Positions 1 through 6,857 are shown, numbered from the stretch's first letter. The stretch is DNA of 12,707 nucleotides from Campylobacteraceae bacterium (GCA_027023145.1 JALVWV010000119.1:1-12707); one strand, 5' to 3'. Notes: generated by a model not told the origin, from the letters alone. Numbers and translations: made by a program.

Positions 1-66
1 TTTCTTCTGAGATTTTGAATTTTGAGCTCCTCTTTTAAGTTTTATTCTTAATTTACGGGGAGAATT
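1..66. other. AT-rich intergenic tail downstream of pqiC
   Basis: This stretch follows the pqiC stop codon in the direction of transcription. It is AT-rich. I see no convincing stem-loop with a T-run, so no rho-independent terminator is called. A purine-rich GAGGAG occurs on the minus strand, but no start codon follows it before the window ends. The operon may end here or continue beyond the edge. Confidence 0.5.
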
Positions 67-660
67 TCATCGCCCAATCATCTGCGCTGCCGCTTCGGCC
101 AGACGATCGATCGCCCGGTTCATCGCTACAACGATGAGGGGAGTCTCTCCTTTGGGGACGGGGACGGTGGTGGTGAAGAGACGGGCACGGCGGCCGTGAC
201 CGCTGATCGGCTCGACGAAGAAACTCGCCTCAAGGACGACAGCACTCTGACTCTCGACGTAGATGAGACGGTTGAGGATCACTTTGAGCCGTACGCCGGT
301 GCTTTTCTCGATATCCCAGGGGTAGCGGTAGACATGGGGGGTGGCAAACCGCTTTTGAAGATAAGCAATCAAGTGCCGGGTGATCCCCTTCTCCGGTGCC
401 GTCGCCCATACCGCCGCATCGCAGTAGGTCAGTTCCCCGGCCGCACTCTGGATGGGGATTTTGTTTCCCACCAGATACGCCGGGACGACCACCTGATCGA
501 CTCCGATCTGACTGGGATGGTGCCGCGAAGCCGTGATCGCCGACTGGGGCTCGGAGAGGATGTACTGCTGCGCCGGACCGCCGCAGCCAGTCAGCAGAAC
601 CATGGCCAAAAAACTTGCGATCACAAGGCTGGCGGTCGAAAAAGCCGGAAATTGTCTCAT
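67..660 (-). CDS. pqiC: PqiC-family outer-membrane lipoprotein
   Basis: This is a 197-residue lipoprotein of the PqiC/ABC-transport auxiliary family (E. coli PqiC is of similar size). In the known Pqi system it sits on the inner face of the outer membrane and receives the tip of the PqiB tunnel, completing a path for lipids across the periplasm. The N-terminus has a hydrophobic signal segment (about residues 10-24) and a lipobox LTGC with the lipidated cysteine at residue 26. Gly-Gly follows the cysteine, with no Asp at +2, which fits outer-membrane sorting. I chose the ATG at 660 because GGAG lies just upstream and the pqiB stop ends one base before it. A TTG four codons earlier is in frame but would put that GGAG inside the coding region. 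The ribosome site lies within the last codons of pqiB, so translation is probably coupled. The family call rests on the lipoprotein features, size and position after pqiB. Confidence 0.85.
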   Translation of the reverse strand: MRQFPAFSTASLVIASFLAMVLLTGCGGPAQQYILSEPQSAITASRHHPSQIGVDQVVVPAYLVGNKIPIQSAAGELTYCDAAVWATAPEKGITRHLIAYLQKRFATPHVYRYPWDIEKSTGVRLKVILNRLIYVESQSAVVLEASFFVEPISGHGRRARLFTTTVPVPKGETPLIVVAMNRAIDRLAEAAAQMIGR

Positions 661-661
661 G

Positions 662-2269
662 TTATTCTCCAAAAATCAATGCATTGGGTTTTTTATTGAG
701 CTTCTGTATGAAGCGTTTGGTCTCCTCAGACGTCCGCCCCACCTCACGGAGCATCGCCTCGAGCTTCTTGCCAAACAGCGAGCCAGAGCTGTAGCCACGC
801 AGGACACCTTTGGTCGTTTTGAGGGTTTTGCGCAGATCAGCAATCGCCTTGCTCAGGTCGCTGTCGCCCCCCATCATCCCACGCAAACTACCCATGGTCT
901 TATTTAGATCGTCGGTGAGGCTTCGGAAGCTCTCTTTCTCTGTCAGACCGTTGATATTTTGAATCATCTTTTTGCTCTCAGTGGCTAGATCAGAGAGGTT
1001 ATCCAACAAACGGTTAAGGTCGGTCAAGACTGTATTGGGCTTACGTGGCTGGGTTGGAAAGATCCAGAAATCATCACGCTTAAGCAGATTGCCTGCGGTT
1101 TGGTTGGTCTCCTGAGAATAATCCAAATCAACATAGAGATTATCAAACAACAAATTACTCCCCCGCAAATAGGCCCGCAACCCCTTCTTTACGACTGTGA
1201 CTAGATTGTGAATGCCGCTATGATCTCTGTCCTGAAAATTGGAGACATCAATCTGTCCGATTGCTTCAGCCTCAACCCCATGTTTTTCGGAAACATATCG
1301 AAACGAAACCGTATCAATCCTCCCCACTTCAAATCCCTGAAACCGGATTGGAGTACCATCATCCAATCCACTCACATCCCCGGTAAATATGAAGCGAAAA
1401 GGTTCCATCCGCATCTTGGCACTCCCAATATGCTGTTTCATCGCTTCCGAACGGCGACTGTAGAGTTTGAAAACCCGATCGGGTTTGGGTGGGGGGTATG
1501 TTTTGTCAAACCGGCTTTCAAAACTGATGCTACCGAGAAGAACACTGTTCAGCGGTGCCAGATCAAGGGCGAGACTGCCCCCCTCCATACTAACAGAGAC
1601 AAGATCCTGATGCCAAAATTTAGTCGTAATATTAATGAGGTTAGCATACTTTTTTTGGATAAAAAGCTCAATTTGAGTCCTAGATGTATTGGTATCAAGC
1701 GTAATCCGATCGATCTTGCCCACCCGAAGGTGGCGGTAGTTGACCGGAGCTCCTTCGTGAATATTGCCAATGCTTCGGGCATGGAGTCGGATCGTAAATC
1801 CAGATCCAGGGGAGCGATAGGGCTCCATCTGACCGATAAAATGATCCCGAAAAGCGTCTGAACGCTGGGCGCTCATGGAGATATACGCCCCCTTGATCAG
1901 CGTGTCCAAACCACGCACACCCCGATAATCAACCTTGGGAGAGACGATCCAAAAATGGGTCGTATCGTTCAGGAAGGCTTTGGCTTCTTTGTCCATCCGG
2001 ATATGCACCTGCACCCCTTTTCCCTTCTCCTGCAATCCAATCCGGGTCACATGGCCAATGATCACATCCCGGTATTTGACCAAGCTTTCTCCAGCAATCA
2101 AGCCATTACTGCTAGGAAAATCGACTCGAATCTCAGGGCCAAGACGTGTGTAATGTTGATAGACCAACCATCCGGCGATCGCCAGCGTCACCAAGGGCAC
2201 AATCCAAAGGGAAGTGAAGAGATTGAACGATCGATTCTCTTCGATTTTTGGGGTTTTAGCCGATCCCAT
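662..2269 (-). CDS. pqiB: PqiB, MCE-domain periplasm-spanning lipid transport protein
   Basis: This 535-residue protein is close to the 546 residues of E. coli PqiB. One N-terminal membrane anchor (about residues 16-38) is followed by three MCE/MlaD domains beginning near residues 45, 157 and 288. Each has the typical opening strand pattern, for example the stretch around GLIAGESLVKYRDVIIGHV in the first. A long charged helical tail (about 412-525) matches the coiled-coil needle that in E. coli PqiB forms a hydrophobic tunnel from a hexameric ring. By family knowledge it bridges PqiA in the inner membrane and PqiC in the outer membrane and moves lipids. The start codon overlaps the end of the upstream pqiA half by 14 nt, with only a weak AAGG upstream, so translation probably depends on coupling. 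The order PqiA-PqiB-PqiC is the classical one, which makes the assignment firm. Confidence 0.95.
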   Translation of the reverse strand: MGSAKTPKIEENRSFNLFTSLWIVPLVTLAIAGWLVYQHYTRLGPEIRVDFPSSNGLIAGESLVKYRDVIIGHVTRIGLQEKGKGVQVHIRMDKEAKAFLNDTTHFWIVSPKVDYRGVRGLDTLIKGAYISMSAQRSDAFRDHFIGQMEPYRSPGSGFTIRLHARSIGNIHEGAPVNYRHLRVGKIDRITLDTNTSRTQIELFIQKKYANLINITTKFWHQDLVSVSMEGGSLALDLAPLNSVLLGSISFESRFDKTYPPPKPDRVFKLYSRRSEAMKQHIGSAKMRMEPFRFIFTGDVSGLDDGTPIRFQGFEVGRIDTVSFRYVSEKHGVEAEAIGQIDVSNFQDRDHSGIHNLVTVVKKGLRAYLRGSNLLFDNLYVDLDYSQETNQTAGNLLKRDDFWIFPTQPRKPNTVLTDLNRLLDNLSDLATESKKMIQNINGLTEKESFRSLTDDLNKTMGSLRGMMGGDSDLSKAIADLRKTLKTTKGVLRGYSSGSLFGKKLEAMLREVGRTSEETKRFIQKLNKKPNALIFGE

Positions 2270-2894
2270 TGCTGGAAGCCTTTTTGGATTTTTGCGTATG
2301 ATAATGCTGGGCGATCAGACGCGGATCAAAGGCAATCGCTGCTGCCAAAGTAAAAAAGACCATCAAAACATACGCCGTCGCCCCTGTCCCAGCTACAATC
2401 TGGAACGAATCAAAGGTCACCATACCGCTGAGTGCTGTGACGACAAAAATATCGACCATGGACCACGCTCCTATGATTTCGATTAGGGTATAGAGCCGGT
2501 GACGAACATGCCGTCGGTGGCGCACAGGAAAACGACTACTTATAAGTAAGTATAATAGCACAATAAACTTCAAAATCGGAACAAGCACCGATGCTATGAG
2601 GATAACAAGTGCAATCAAATAAGAACCGCCATCCCACAATGTAATCACCCCTCCCACAACGGTATTATCTGTATACCCCATGATCGTGTGAATCCGCAGG
2701 ATCGGAAACAGGTTGGCCGGAATCCAAAGGATCATCGCCGTCAACAAGAGTGCCCAGGTGCGATAGTAGCTCTCACGGGGATGGGGAATGTGCGTTCCGC
2801 AACGACGACAACGCACGTTGTCTCCGGTATCAACATTGACCGCTTCGCAGACCGGACAGCGGATCAGGTGGGATGGTGCCGGCTCACTGGACAT
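2256..2894 (-). CDS. pqiA: PqiA, second half (zinc ribbon plus four membrane segments)
   Basis: This 212-residue inner-membrane protein corresponds to one of the two repeated halves of E. coli PqiA (417 residues). A cytoplasmic zinc-ribbon opens the chain with cysteines C13, C16, C29 and C32 (CPVC and CRRC). About four hydrophobic segments follow. The PqiA signatures ANLFP (60-64), WSMVDIF (144-150) and FDPRLI (189-194) are all present. In the Pqi system PqiA is the inner-membrane partner that loads lipids into the PqiB tunnel. I placed the start at the ATG at 2894, with GAGAGG eight bases upstream. An in-frame extension to 2969 lies entirely inside the preceding gene and is low-complexity. 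The start overlaps the first-half gene by 11 nt and the end overlaps pqiB by 14 nt. The C-terminal FDPRLI motif suggests it equals the C-terminal half of a fused PqiA. Confidence 0.92.
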   Translation of the reverse strand: MSSEPAPSHLIRCPVCEAVNVDTGDNVRCRRCGTHIPHPRESYYRTWALLLTAMILWIPANLFPILRIHTIMGYTDNTVVGGVITLWDGGSYLIALVILIASVLVPILKFIVLLYLLISSRFPVRHRRHVRHRLYTLIEIIGAWSMVDIFVVTALSGMVTFDSFQIVAGTGATAYVLMVFFTLAAAIAFDPRLIAQHYHTQKSKKASSNGIG

Positions 2895-3522
2895 GGTATC
2901 GCCTCTCGTAGATCTCCCACAGTGTCCCGATCCGTCGGGCTCGGGTGAGATAGAGATCGATCCCGGCATAGATCACCAGCGCCCAGAATGCCACACCGAA
3001 GTGAATCGTCACTTTACCGGAGAGTTTTACCAAGGCGATCAAAACGCTCACCGTGAAGATATCCACCATACTCCAAGGGATCAGGTGGGAGAGGGAAACA
3101 AGCAGGCGCCGAGCCATCTCCGGACGTTTTCCTAGCTTCAAAAGGAGGATAAGTACGGCATAATCCACGATCACCAGCAACGGAATCACCAACACCAGCA
3201 AGGTCACACCAATCGCCACGATATAAAACCCTCCCTCTTCCAGCACAGAAATGGCTGAAAAGAGCGTCAGGGTATGCTCCTTGCCCCACAAACCCACGTG
3301 GATAAGTGGGAAAAGATTGGCCAGAACAAAAAAAATGATCCCCGATAAAGCCAGCGCAAATGCTCGGTCGAGATACGCCGGATCGTAACGATAGAGGATC
3401 GCTCCACATTTCTTGCACCGTGCCCGTTTGCCGGCGGGGAGTTTTACTTTGCGGTAGAGAGAATTGCACCGATCACACATGACGTATTTTGAGAGATCGT
3501 CCTGTGTTTTCTGATGCATCAT
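2884..3522 (-). CDS. pqiA: PqiA, first half (zinc ribbon plus four membrane segments)
   Basis: This 212-residue protein is the same length as the downstream pqiA half and shares its architecture: zinc-ribbon cysteines C16, C19, C36 and C39 (CDRC and CKKC), about four membrane segments (roughly 52-75, 98-129, 148-168 and 174-193), and the signatures ANLFP (68-72) and WSMVDIF (150-156). It ends with the family-like IGTLWEIYER stretch. It should act with the second half to rebuild a full PqiA in the inner membrane, since the two halves are one polypeptide in E. coli. The stop codon of truD overlaps its ATG (ATGA), and GGAG lies five bases upstream of the first ATG and eight upstream of a second adjacent ATG, so either Met could be used. 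The coupling of five genes implies a single transcript. Confidence 0.92.
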   Translation of the reverse strand: MMHQKTQDDLSKYVMCDRCNSLYRKVKLPAGKRARCKKCGAILYRYDPAYLDRAFALALSGIIFFVLANLFPLIHVGLWGKEHTLTLFSAISVLEEGGFYIVAIGVTLLVLVIPLLVIVDYAVLILLLKLGKRPEMARRLLVSLSHLIPWSMVDIFTVSVLIALVKLSGKVTIHFGVAFWALVIYAGIDLYLTRARRIGTLWEIYERRYHVQ

Positions 3523-4601
3523 CCGCGCTCCATCGTCCCGCGCAGGAGATCGACGACATTGGTGGCATAGCTCCCTTTTGGGAGGACAAACCCCAGCTCG
3601 TAGTGGGCTTTTTCAGGGATATATTTTCGGGTGATCTCCGTGGGGAAGATCCATGCATAGCGCCGGGAGCCATCCTCGGCAATTGACGCATCAAACTCTG
3701 CTTCAACTTCTCGTGCTTCCCTTTCGGCTCTTTTGGCTTTCTTACCGGGGATCAGTCCGGTAGGCGCCCGGTCTTTCAGGCCAAATTTTTCCGCTTCCGC
3801 CTCCACCGCTTCGGCATGGAAAATACGCCCGTGGGGATAGTGCATCATCACATCGCCCCGGAGGATTTTGAAAAAGTGTTTTTGTTTCGCCGTGCCGGAG
3901 AGTGTCCCCCCCGGCAATCCGGCGGCCTGCTCCGCTTCGACCTCACTGAACCCTTCTAAAAGTCGGCTGATCTCGATCCGGCGGCTGAGCCAGTTGTTGA
4001 ACAAGTAGCTCTGATACGCACTGATAAGAAACTCCCGCGTCTTGCGGTCGCGCACCTTCCGTGTCCCCTCGACGATCGCCTGCCCTTCACGCCAGTTCTC
4101 CCCGTCACGACCGAAGCGCTGATAGCCGAAGTAGTTCGGCACACCGTTGGCCTCGATCCAGTCGAGTACCGAGTCGAGCTTGGCCTGCTGGATGCCGAGG
4201 ACTTTTTTAAACCGTAGAGAGAAGCGGTTGCCCTTGAGGTGGCCGATACGGAGCTTGTTGGTGTGGCGGGTCGTGGAGAGGATTTTGATCTGCGGATGAG
4301 TGAAGCGTTCAAGAGCTGCTTCATGTGTGGCAGGCAGGGAGAGGTACTGCATCGTCATGGCATGCTTGTCCTTGAGCCCGGCATACCCGATCTCCCGGCG
4401 CCGGATACCTAAATGGCTGCTGAGGATATCGAGCATCTCCCAGGTGGTCAGCTCCTTCTTGCGCACCAAGACAATCAGATGCTCCCCTTCCCCAGCCCAG
4501 TCATACAGCGGAATCTCCTCGACGATAAAATCTCGTGGCGAAGGGGAAAAGAGAAAATCGTTGCGATGGGCAAGCGGCAGAAGCCAAGTCGAAGTGTGCA
4601 T
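3519..4601 (-). CDS. truD: TruD, tRNA pseudouridine-13 synthase
   Basis: This 360-residue protein belongs to the TruD family, which isomerises uridine 13 of tRNA-Glu in the cytoplasm without a cofactor. The diagnostic catalytic segment GYAGLKDKHAMTMQ is at residues 72-85, with the probable nucleophile Asp78 (E. coli Asp80). The second family signature, NYFGYQRFG, is at 156-164. The length is close to E. coli TruD (349). The start at 4601 has GAGG six bases upstream, and the N-terminus begins directly with the first conserved strand. It is the first gene of a five-gene overlapping operon that continues into pqiA, with a 4-nt ATGA overlap. Pairing a tRNA modification enzyme with envelope lipid transport has no obvious mechanistic reason and may simply reflect shared expression. 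The leader carries a REP-like element. Confidence 0.96.
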   Translation of the reverse strand: MHTSTWLLPLAHRNDFLFSPSPRDFIVEEIPLYDWAGEGEHLIVLVRKKELTTWEMLDILSSHLGIRRREIGYAGLKDKHAMTMQYLSLPATHEAALERFTHPQIKILSTTRHTNKLRIGHLKGNRFSLRFKKVLGIQQAKLDSVLDWIEANGVPNYFGYQRFGRDGENWREGQAIVEGTRKVRDRKTREFLISAYQSYLFNNWLSRRIEISRLLEGFSEVEAEQAAGLPGGTLSGTAKQKHFFKILRGDVMMHYPHGRIFHAEAVEAEAEKFGLKDRAPTGLIPGKKAKRAEREAREVEAEFDASIAEDGSRRYAWIFPTEITRKYIPEKAHYELGFVLPKGSYATNVVDLLRGTMERG

Positions 4602-4654
4602 GGGGAACCTCAGGATTTATTTCAGTTAAGGCGGTATATGCATTCTTCATATCA

Positions 4655-4701
4655 GGAGTAGGGACTTCAGTCCCGTAATGCAGGGCTCAAGCCCTGCCTC
4701 C
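4655..4701. repeat. REP-like double hairpin element
   Basis: Two perfect short palindromes stand side by side. GGGACTTCAGTCCC at 4661-4674 has six-base arms and a two-base loop, and GCAGGGCTCAAGCCCTGC at 4680-4697 has eight-base arms and a two-base loop. GGAG (4655-4658) and CTCC (4698-4701) can pair around both, giving a clover-like fold. Related TTCAG-core palindromes recur near 6858 and 7693-7811, so this is one member of a dispersed family. It lies in the leader of the truD-pqi operon and would be transcribed if the candidate promoter at 4741 is real. It resembles REP/BIME elements moved by RAYT (Y1) transposases, but that link is inference. Confidence 0.75.
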
Positions 4702-4729
4702 AAAGTCTGAATACGATCCACCAGTTTCA

Positions 4730-4764
4730 TGATTTGAGCTATTATATCCAAAATTTTCAAATCA
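4730..4764 (-). promoter_or_regulatory. Candidate -10 box (TATAAT) inside an inverted repeat, upstream of truD
   Basis: On the minus strand a perfect TATAAT sits at 4741-4746. It is bracketed by eight-base arms TGATTTGA/TCAAATCA (4730-4737 and 4757-4764). No good -35 hexamer is found at 16-18 bases. The repeat could be an operator, part of a weak promoter for truD, or an AT-rich coincidence just after trmA. Confidence 0.35.
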
Positions 4765-4768
4765 GTAT

Positions 4769-5881
4769 CTATCTCCGCCGCAGCACTACCCCACTTTCCA
4801 CATGCTTTGTATACGGAAACTGGTCAAAAATTGCCCCTTCAAGCACCGTGTGCGTCCGGGTCAGCGTCTCCAGATCCCGCGCAAGCGTTTCAGGGTTGCA
4901 AGAGATGTAGAGGATCGTCTCAAACCCGCTCACCAGCTCCGTCGTAGCACCATCGAGTCCGGCACGGGGCGGATCGACAAGGATGGTCGAAAAATCATAG
5001 CTGTCAAGATCAACTCCCTCCAGACGGCGAAACGGACGCACCCCGGCAAACGCCCCCACCATCTCCTCGGAACTCATCCGCACGAAAGTGATGTTGTCCG
5101 TACCGTTCAGGGCGACGTTCTCCTGAGCTGCCCGGATGGAGTTTTTGCTCACCTCCGTCGCCAGCACACGGTCAAAATGCCGTGAGAGCGGGAGGGTGAA
5201 GTTGCCCAGTCCGCAATAGAGCTCGATCAGATCCCCCCGGCCGACTGCACGCGCCTGCGCTGCCGCCCACTCGATCATATGTGTATTGACCCCCGGATTG
5301 GGCTGGGTGAAGCCCCCTTCGTAGTAGCGATATTGGTAGGACACACCATCGATTGTCAGGGTCTCGGTCACGTAATCCTGAGACAGCACCACCTTCTGCT
5401 TGCGGCTGCGGCCGATAATATGAATACTCAATGCTCCCTCAAGCTCTAGAGCCTCAGCTTCCCATGCTTCATCCAATTTGCGATGATAGATCAGCGTCAC
5501 CAGCACTTCGCCCGTCGTCGTCGCGAGAAACTCCACCGAAAAAAGCCGATGTCGCAGCACTTCTGAGCCATTGATCGCCTCCAGAAGCAGCGGCATGAGG
5601 TCGAAAATGGGCTCGGAGACTTTGGGGCACTCGGCGATGGTCACATTCCCATCTTTCGTCCAGTTTCCCATCGCATAATCACACCGATCCCCCGTATGCC
5701 AGATCCGAAACTCCGCCCGCGAGCGGTAATGGGCTTCCTCTCCCCGATATACCGCCAACTCTCCATCGAAAAAAGGAGACAATAGCCCACTCACCCACGC
5801 GTGTTTTTGGGCAACTTGATCCTCATAAGGGATATCGTAGAGGGTGCATGAACCGCATTGGCCGAAAGATTCGCAGATCAT
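4769..5881 (-). CDS. trmA: TrmA, tRNA (uracil-54-C5)-methyltransferase
   Basis: This 370-residue SAM-dependent enzyme makes m5U54 (ribothymidine) in the T-loop of tRNAs. It tracks E. coli TrmA (366 residues) almost throughout. It has the FTQPN motif at 191-195, the SAM-binding loop ELYCGLGNF at 220-228, DPPR at 303-306, catalytic Cys328 in YISCNPETL, and Glu362 near the C-terminus as the general base. Unlike E. coli TrmA it carries cysteines at 3, 9 and 12 (C-x5-C-x2-C) plus Cys85 in AECPKVSE. These are the four positions that bind a [4Fe-4S] cluster in the related RlmD/RumA, so a cluster is plausible here. Its ATG overlaps the stop of the upstream nucleotidyltransferase-like gene by 4 nt (ATGA), so it appears to be the last gene of that operon. 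I see no separate promoter close to its start. The E. coli-like core favours TrmA over RlmD. Confidence 0.95.
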   Translation of the reverse strand: MICESFGQCGSCTLYDIPYEDQVAQKHAWVSGLLSPFFDGELAVYRGEEAHYRSRAEFRIWHTGDRCDYAMGNWTKDGNVTIAECPKVSEPIFDLMPLLLEAINGSEVLRHRLFSVEFLATTTGEVLVTLIYHRKLDEAWEAEALELEGALSIHIIGRSRKQKVVLSQDYVTETLTIDGVSYQYRYYEGGFTQPNPGVNTHMIEWAAAQARAVGRGDLIELYCGLGNFTLPLSRHFDRVLATEVSKNSIRAAQENVALNGTDNITFVRMSSEEMVGAFAGVRPFRRLEGVDLDSYDFSTILVDPPRAGLDGATTELVSGFETILYISCNPETLARDLETLTRTHTVLEGAIFDQFPYTKHVESGVVLRRR

Positions 5882-6423
5882 TTAGTATCCTTTAGTTTCT
5901 TTACAAAATTTTCATATTTTTTTACCATACCCTCCTGCTCTGACCAGCTCCGGATCGCTTCCATCTCAAAAGGATTTTCCTGTGCGACCCACACTGCTTG
6001 CTGAAGGGACTGGGCATCGCCCCAATGATAATAGGCAGCCAATCTGTCCTTGATGCAATCAGTAGGAGTCAGAAGCATCAAGTCCCCTGTACAGGTCGTC
6101 CGTCGAGCCACCTCAGTGACAGGAGCATCGCCCACACCAAGTGGTCCACGGGGGAATTCCAGAAAATAGGGAGTCTCGCTATGAACAAAGTAGCGTTTCA
6201 TTTTGTGCTCACGAAAACCAAGGGACTCCATCACTTCTCGTATACGGCGATGTCCGCCATTGAAGCGATCGATGAGATCAATATCATCGGAAGTATAGCG
6301 TCCCTGACTATAAATCTGAACACAACATCCGCCCGAGAGCACCGTTTCGATTCCCTTTTCATTCAGCGCAGTACAGACATAAGCCGCCAGCTCTTCCATA
6401 CTCATCTCGCCGACCCGTTTCAC
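5878..6423 (-). CDS. Small nucleotidyltransferase-fold protein (AbiEii/MenT-like), possible toxin
   Basis: This 181-residue protein has the signature of the DNA polymerase beta-type nucleotidyltransferase fold: a GG pair at 31-32, the metal-binding DxD in SDDIDLI (Asp47, Asp49), and a plausible third acid at Glu89 in FLEFP. A C-terminal segment, TPTDCIKDRLAAYYHW, looks like the helical part seen in AbiEii-like proteins. Family members often transfer nucleotides to RNA or protein, and the AbiEii/MenT group includes toxins that modify tRNA ends. Which substrate applies here is unknown. It is shorter than AbiEii (about 300). The start is a GTG at 6423 overlapping the stop of the winged-helix gene (GTGA), with an AAAGGGAAG site upstream. 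ATG codons at residues 7 and 9 are alternatives. It overlaps trmA by 4 nt downstream. The toxin role is inference from fold and pairing. Confidence 0.72.
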   Translation of the reverse strand: MKRVGEMSMEELAAYVCTALNEKGIETVLSGGCCVQIYSQGRYTSDDIDLIDRFNGGHRRIREVMESLGFREHKMKRYFVHSETPYFLEFPRGPLGVGDAPVTEVARRTTCTGDLMLLTPTDCIKDRLAAYYHWGDAQSLQQAVWVAQENPFEMEAIRSWSEQEGMVKKYENFVKKLKDTK

Positions 6424-6749
6424 AGCGGCTTCCCTTTGCGGCGGGGACGTTTGCGGCGCAGGGTGAGGCGTTCCTGTTCTTCGGGAGAATAGTAACTTCG
6501 GGCTTTTTCGAGAAGAGCAGTCAACTCTTTGCGGAAAGGGTAGCGAGGGTTGAAACTGAATAAACGTGTGCGTCCTGCTGTCTGACTTACCAGCACCCCG
6601 GCCAGCTCTAACCGCTCCAATTGCTTCTGGATCGGATCGACGCTGCTGTCGTAAAAGTCGGCGATCTCCTTGGCGTACCCCTGCGTATTAGAAAGAATGA
6701 ATTGCAAAACCCGCTCACGGTTTTTTGATCCGAGCAGATCCGAGAGCAT
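6420..6749 (-). CDS. Winged-helix DNA-binding protein, probable autoregulator/antitoxin partner
   Basis: This 109-residue protein has a winged-helix pattern. The first helix covers about residues 9-20, a helix-turn-helix lies at about 25-48 (AKEIADFYDSSVDPIQKQLERLE), and a wing ends near FNPRYPF (66-72). The tail from about 97 is strongly basic (Arg/Lys). The layout resembles the N-terminal regulators found fused or adjacent to nucleotidyltransferase domains and the DNA-binding part of AbiEi-type antitoxins. The ATG has an ideal AGGAGG site five bases away and lies about 30 bases after a perfect sigma-70 promoter containing an inverted repeat, so self-repression is likely. It overlaps the nucleotidyltransferase gene by 4 nt (GTGA). 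A truncated paralogue lies at 7773-7946, suggesting this module has duplicated or moved. A stand-alone ArsR-like regulator is the alternative. Confidence 0.75.
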   Translation of the reverse strand: MLSDLLGSKNRERVLQFILSNTQGYAKEIADFYDSSVDPIQKQLERLELAGVLVSQTAGRTRLFSFNPRYPFRKELTALLEKARSYYSPEEQERLTLRRKRPRRKGKPL

Positions 6750-6769
6750 CTGTACCTCCTCTATAGTTT

Positions 6770-6793
6770 TTATTACCTATATTATAGTAATAA
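6770..6793. promoter_or_regulatory. Candidate operator: inverted repeat over the -10 box
   Basis: The seven-base arms TTATTAC (6770-6776) and GTAATAA (6787-6793) face each other across ten bases that include the TATAAT of the promoter. A dimeric protein bound here would block RNA polymerase. The winged-helix protein encoded immediately downstream is the obvious candidate. Confidence 0.5.
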
Positions 6794-6809
6794 TCCCCGT
6801 GTATGTCAA
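6781..6809 (-). promoter_or_regulatory. Consensus sigma-70 promoter for the winged-helix/NTase/trmA operon
   Basis: Read on the minus strand, TTGACA (6804-6809) is followed by a 17-base spacer and TATAAT (6781-6786), matching both hexamers exactly. The leader to the ATG at 6749 is short and contains an AGGAGG. This is the only strong promoter I see for the three-gene operon ending in trmA. Confidence 0.85.
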
Positions 6810-6857
6810 GGTAAGCCTACCGCCTAACCAAAACACATGTCAGCATAACTTCGCAAT

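Larger units (their letters stand above)
4602..4768 (-). other. truD leader / trmA-truD intergenic region
   Basis: The 167-base gap between the trmA stop and the truD start holds, in transcription order, an inverted repeat bracketing a TATAAT, then a double hairpin, then about 50 bases of plain leader ending in the truD ribosome site. No open frame with coding character is visible. Confidence 0.6.

Noticed and set aside
661..672. Upstream TTG start for the PqiC lipoprotein
   Set aside because: It would translate the GGAG ribosome site as codons; the ATG at 660 has that site at proper spacing and follows the pqiB stop by one base.
196..699. Plus-strand open frame opposite pqiC
   Set aside because: It is antisense to a well-supported lipoprotein gene, has no recognisable domain and reads as a compositional shadow.
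2895..2969. Longer N-terminus for the second PqiA half
   Set aside because: The extra 25 residues lie entirely over the preceding pqiA half, are Ser/Pro/Gly-rich, and precede a well-spaced ribosome site and ATG at 2894.
4300..4661. Plus-strand open frames opposite the start of truD
   Set aside because: They are antisense to the strongly conserved truD catalytic region and show no independent coding features.
4655..4701. tRNA-like clover fold
   Set aside because: Only two hairpins, about 47 bases, no T-loop, acceptor or CCA features; the arms match a dispersed palindrome family instead.
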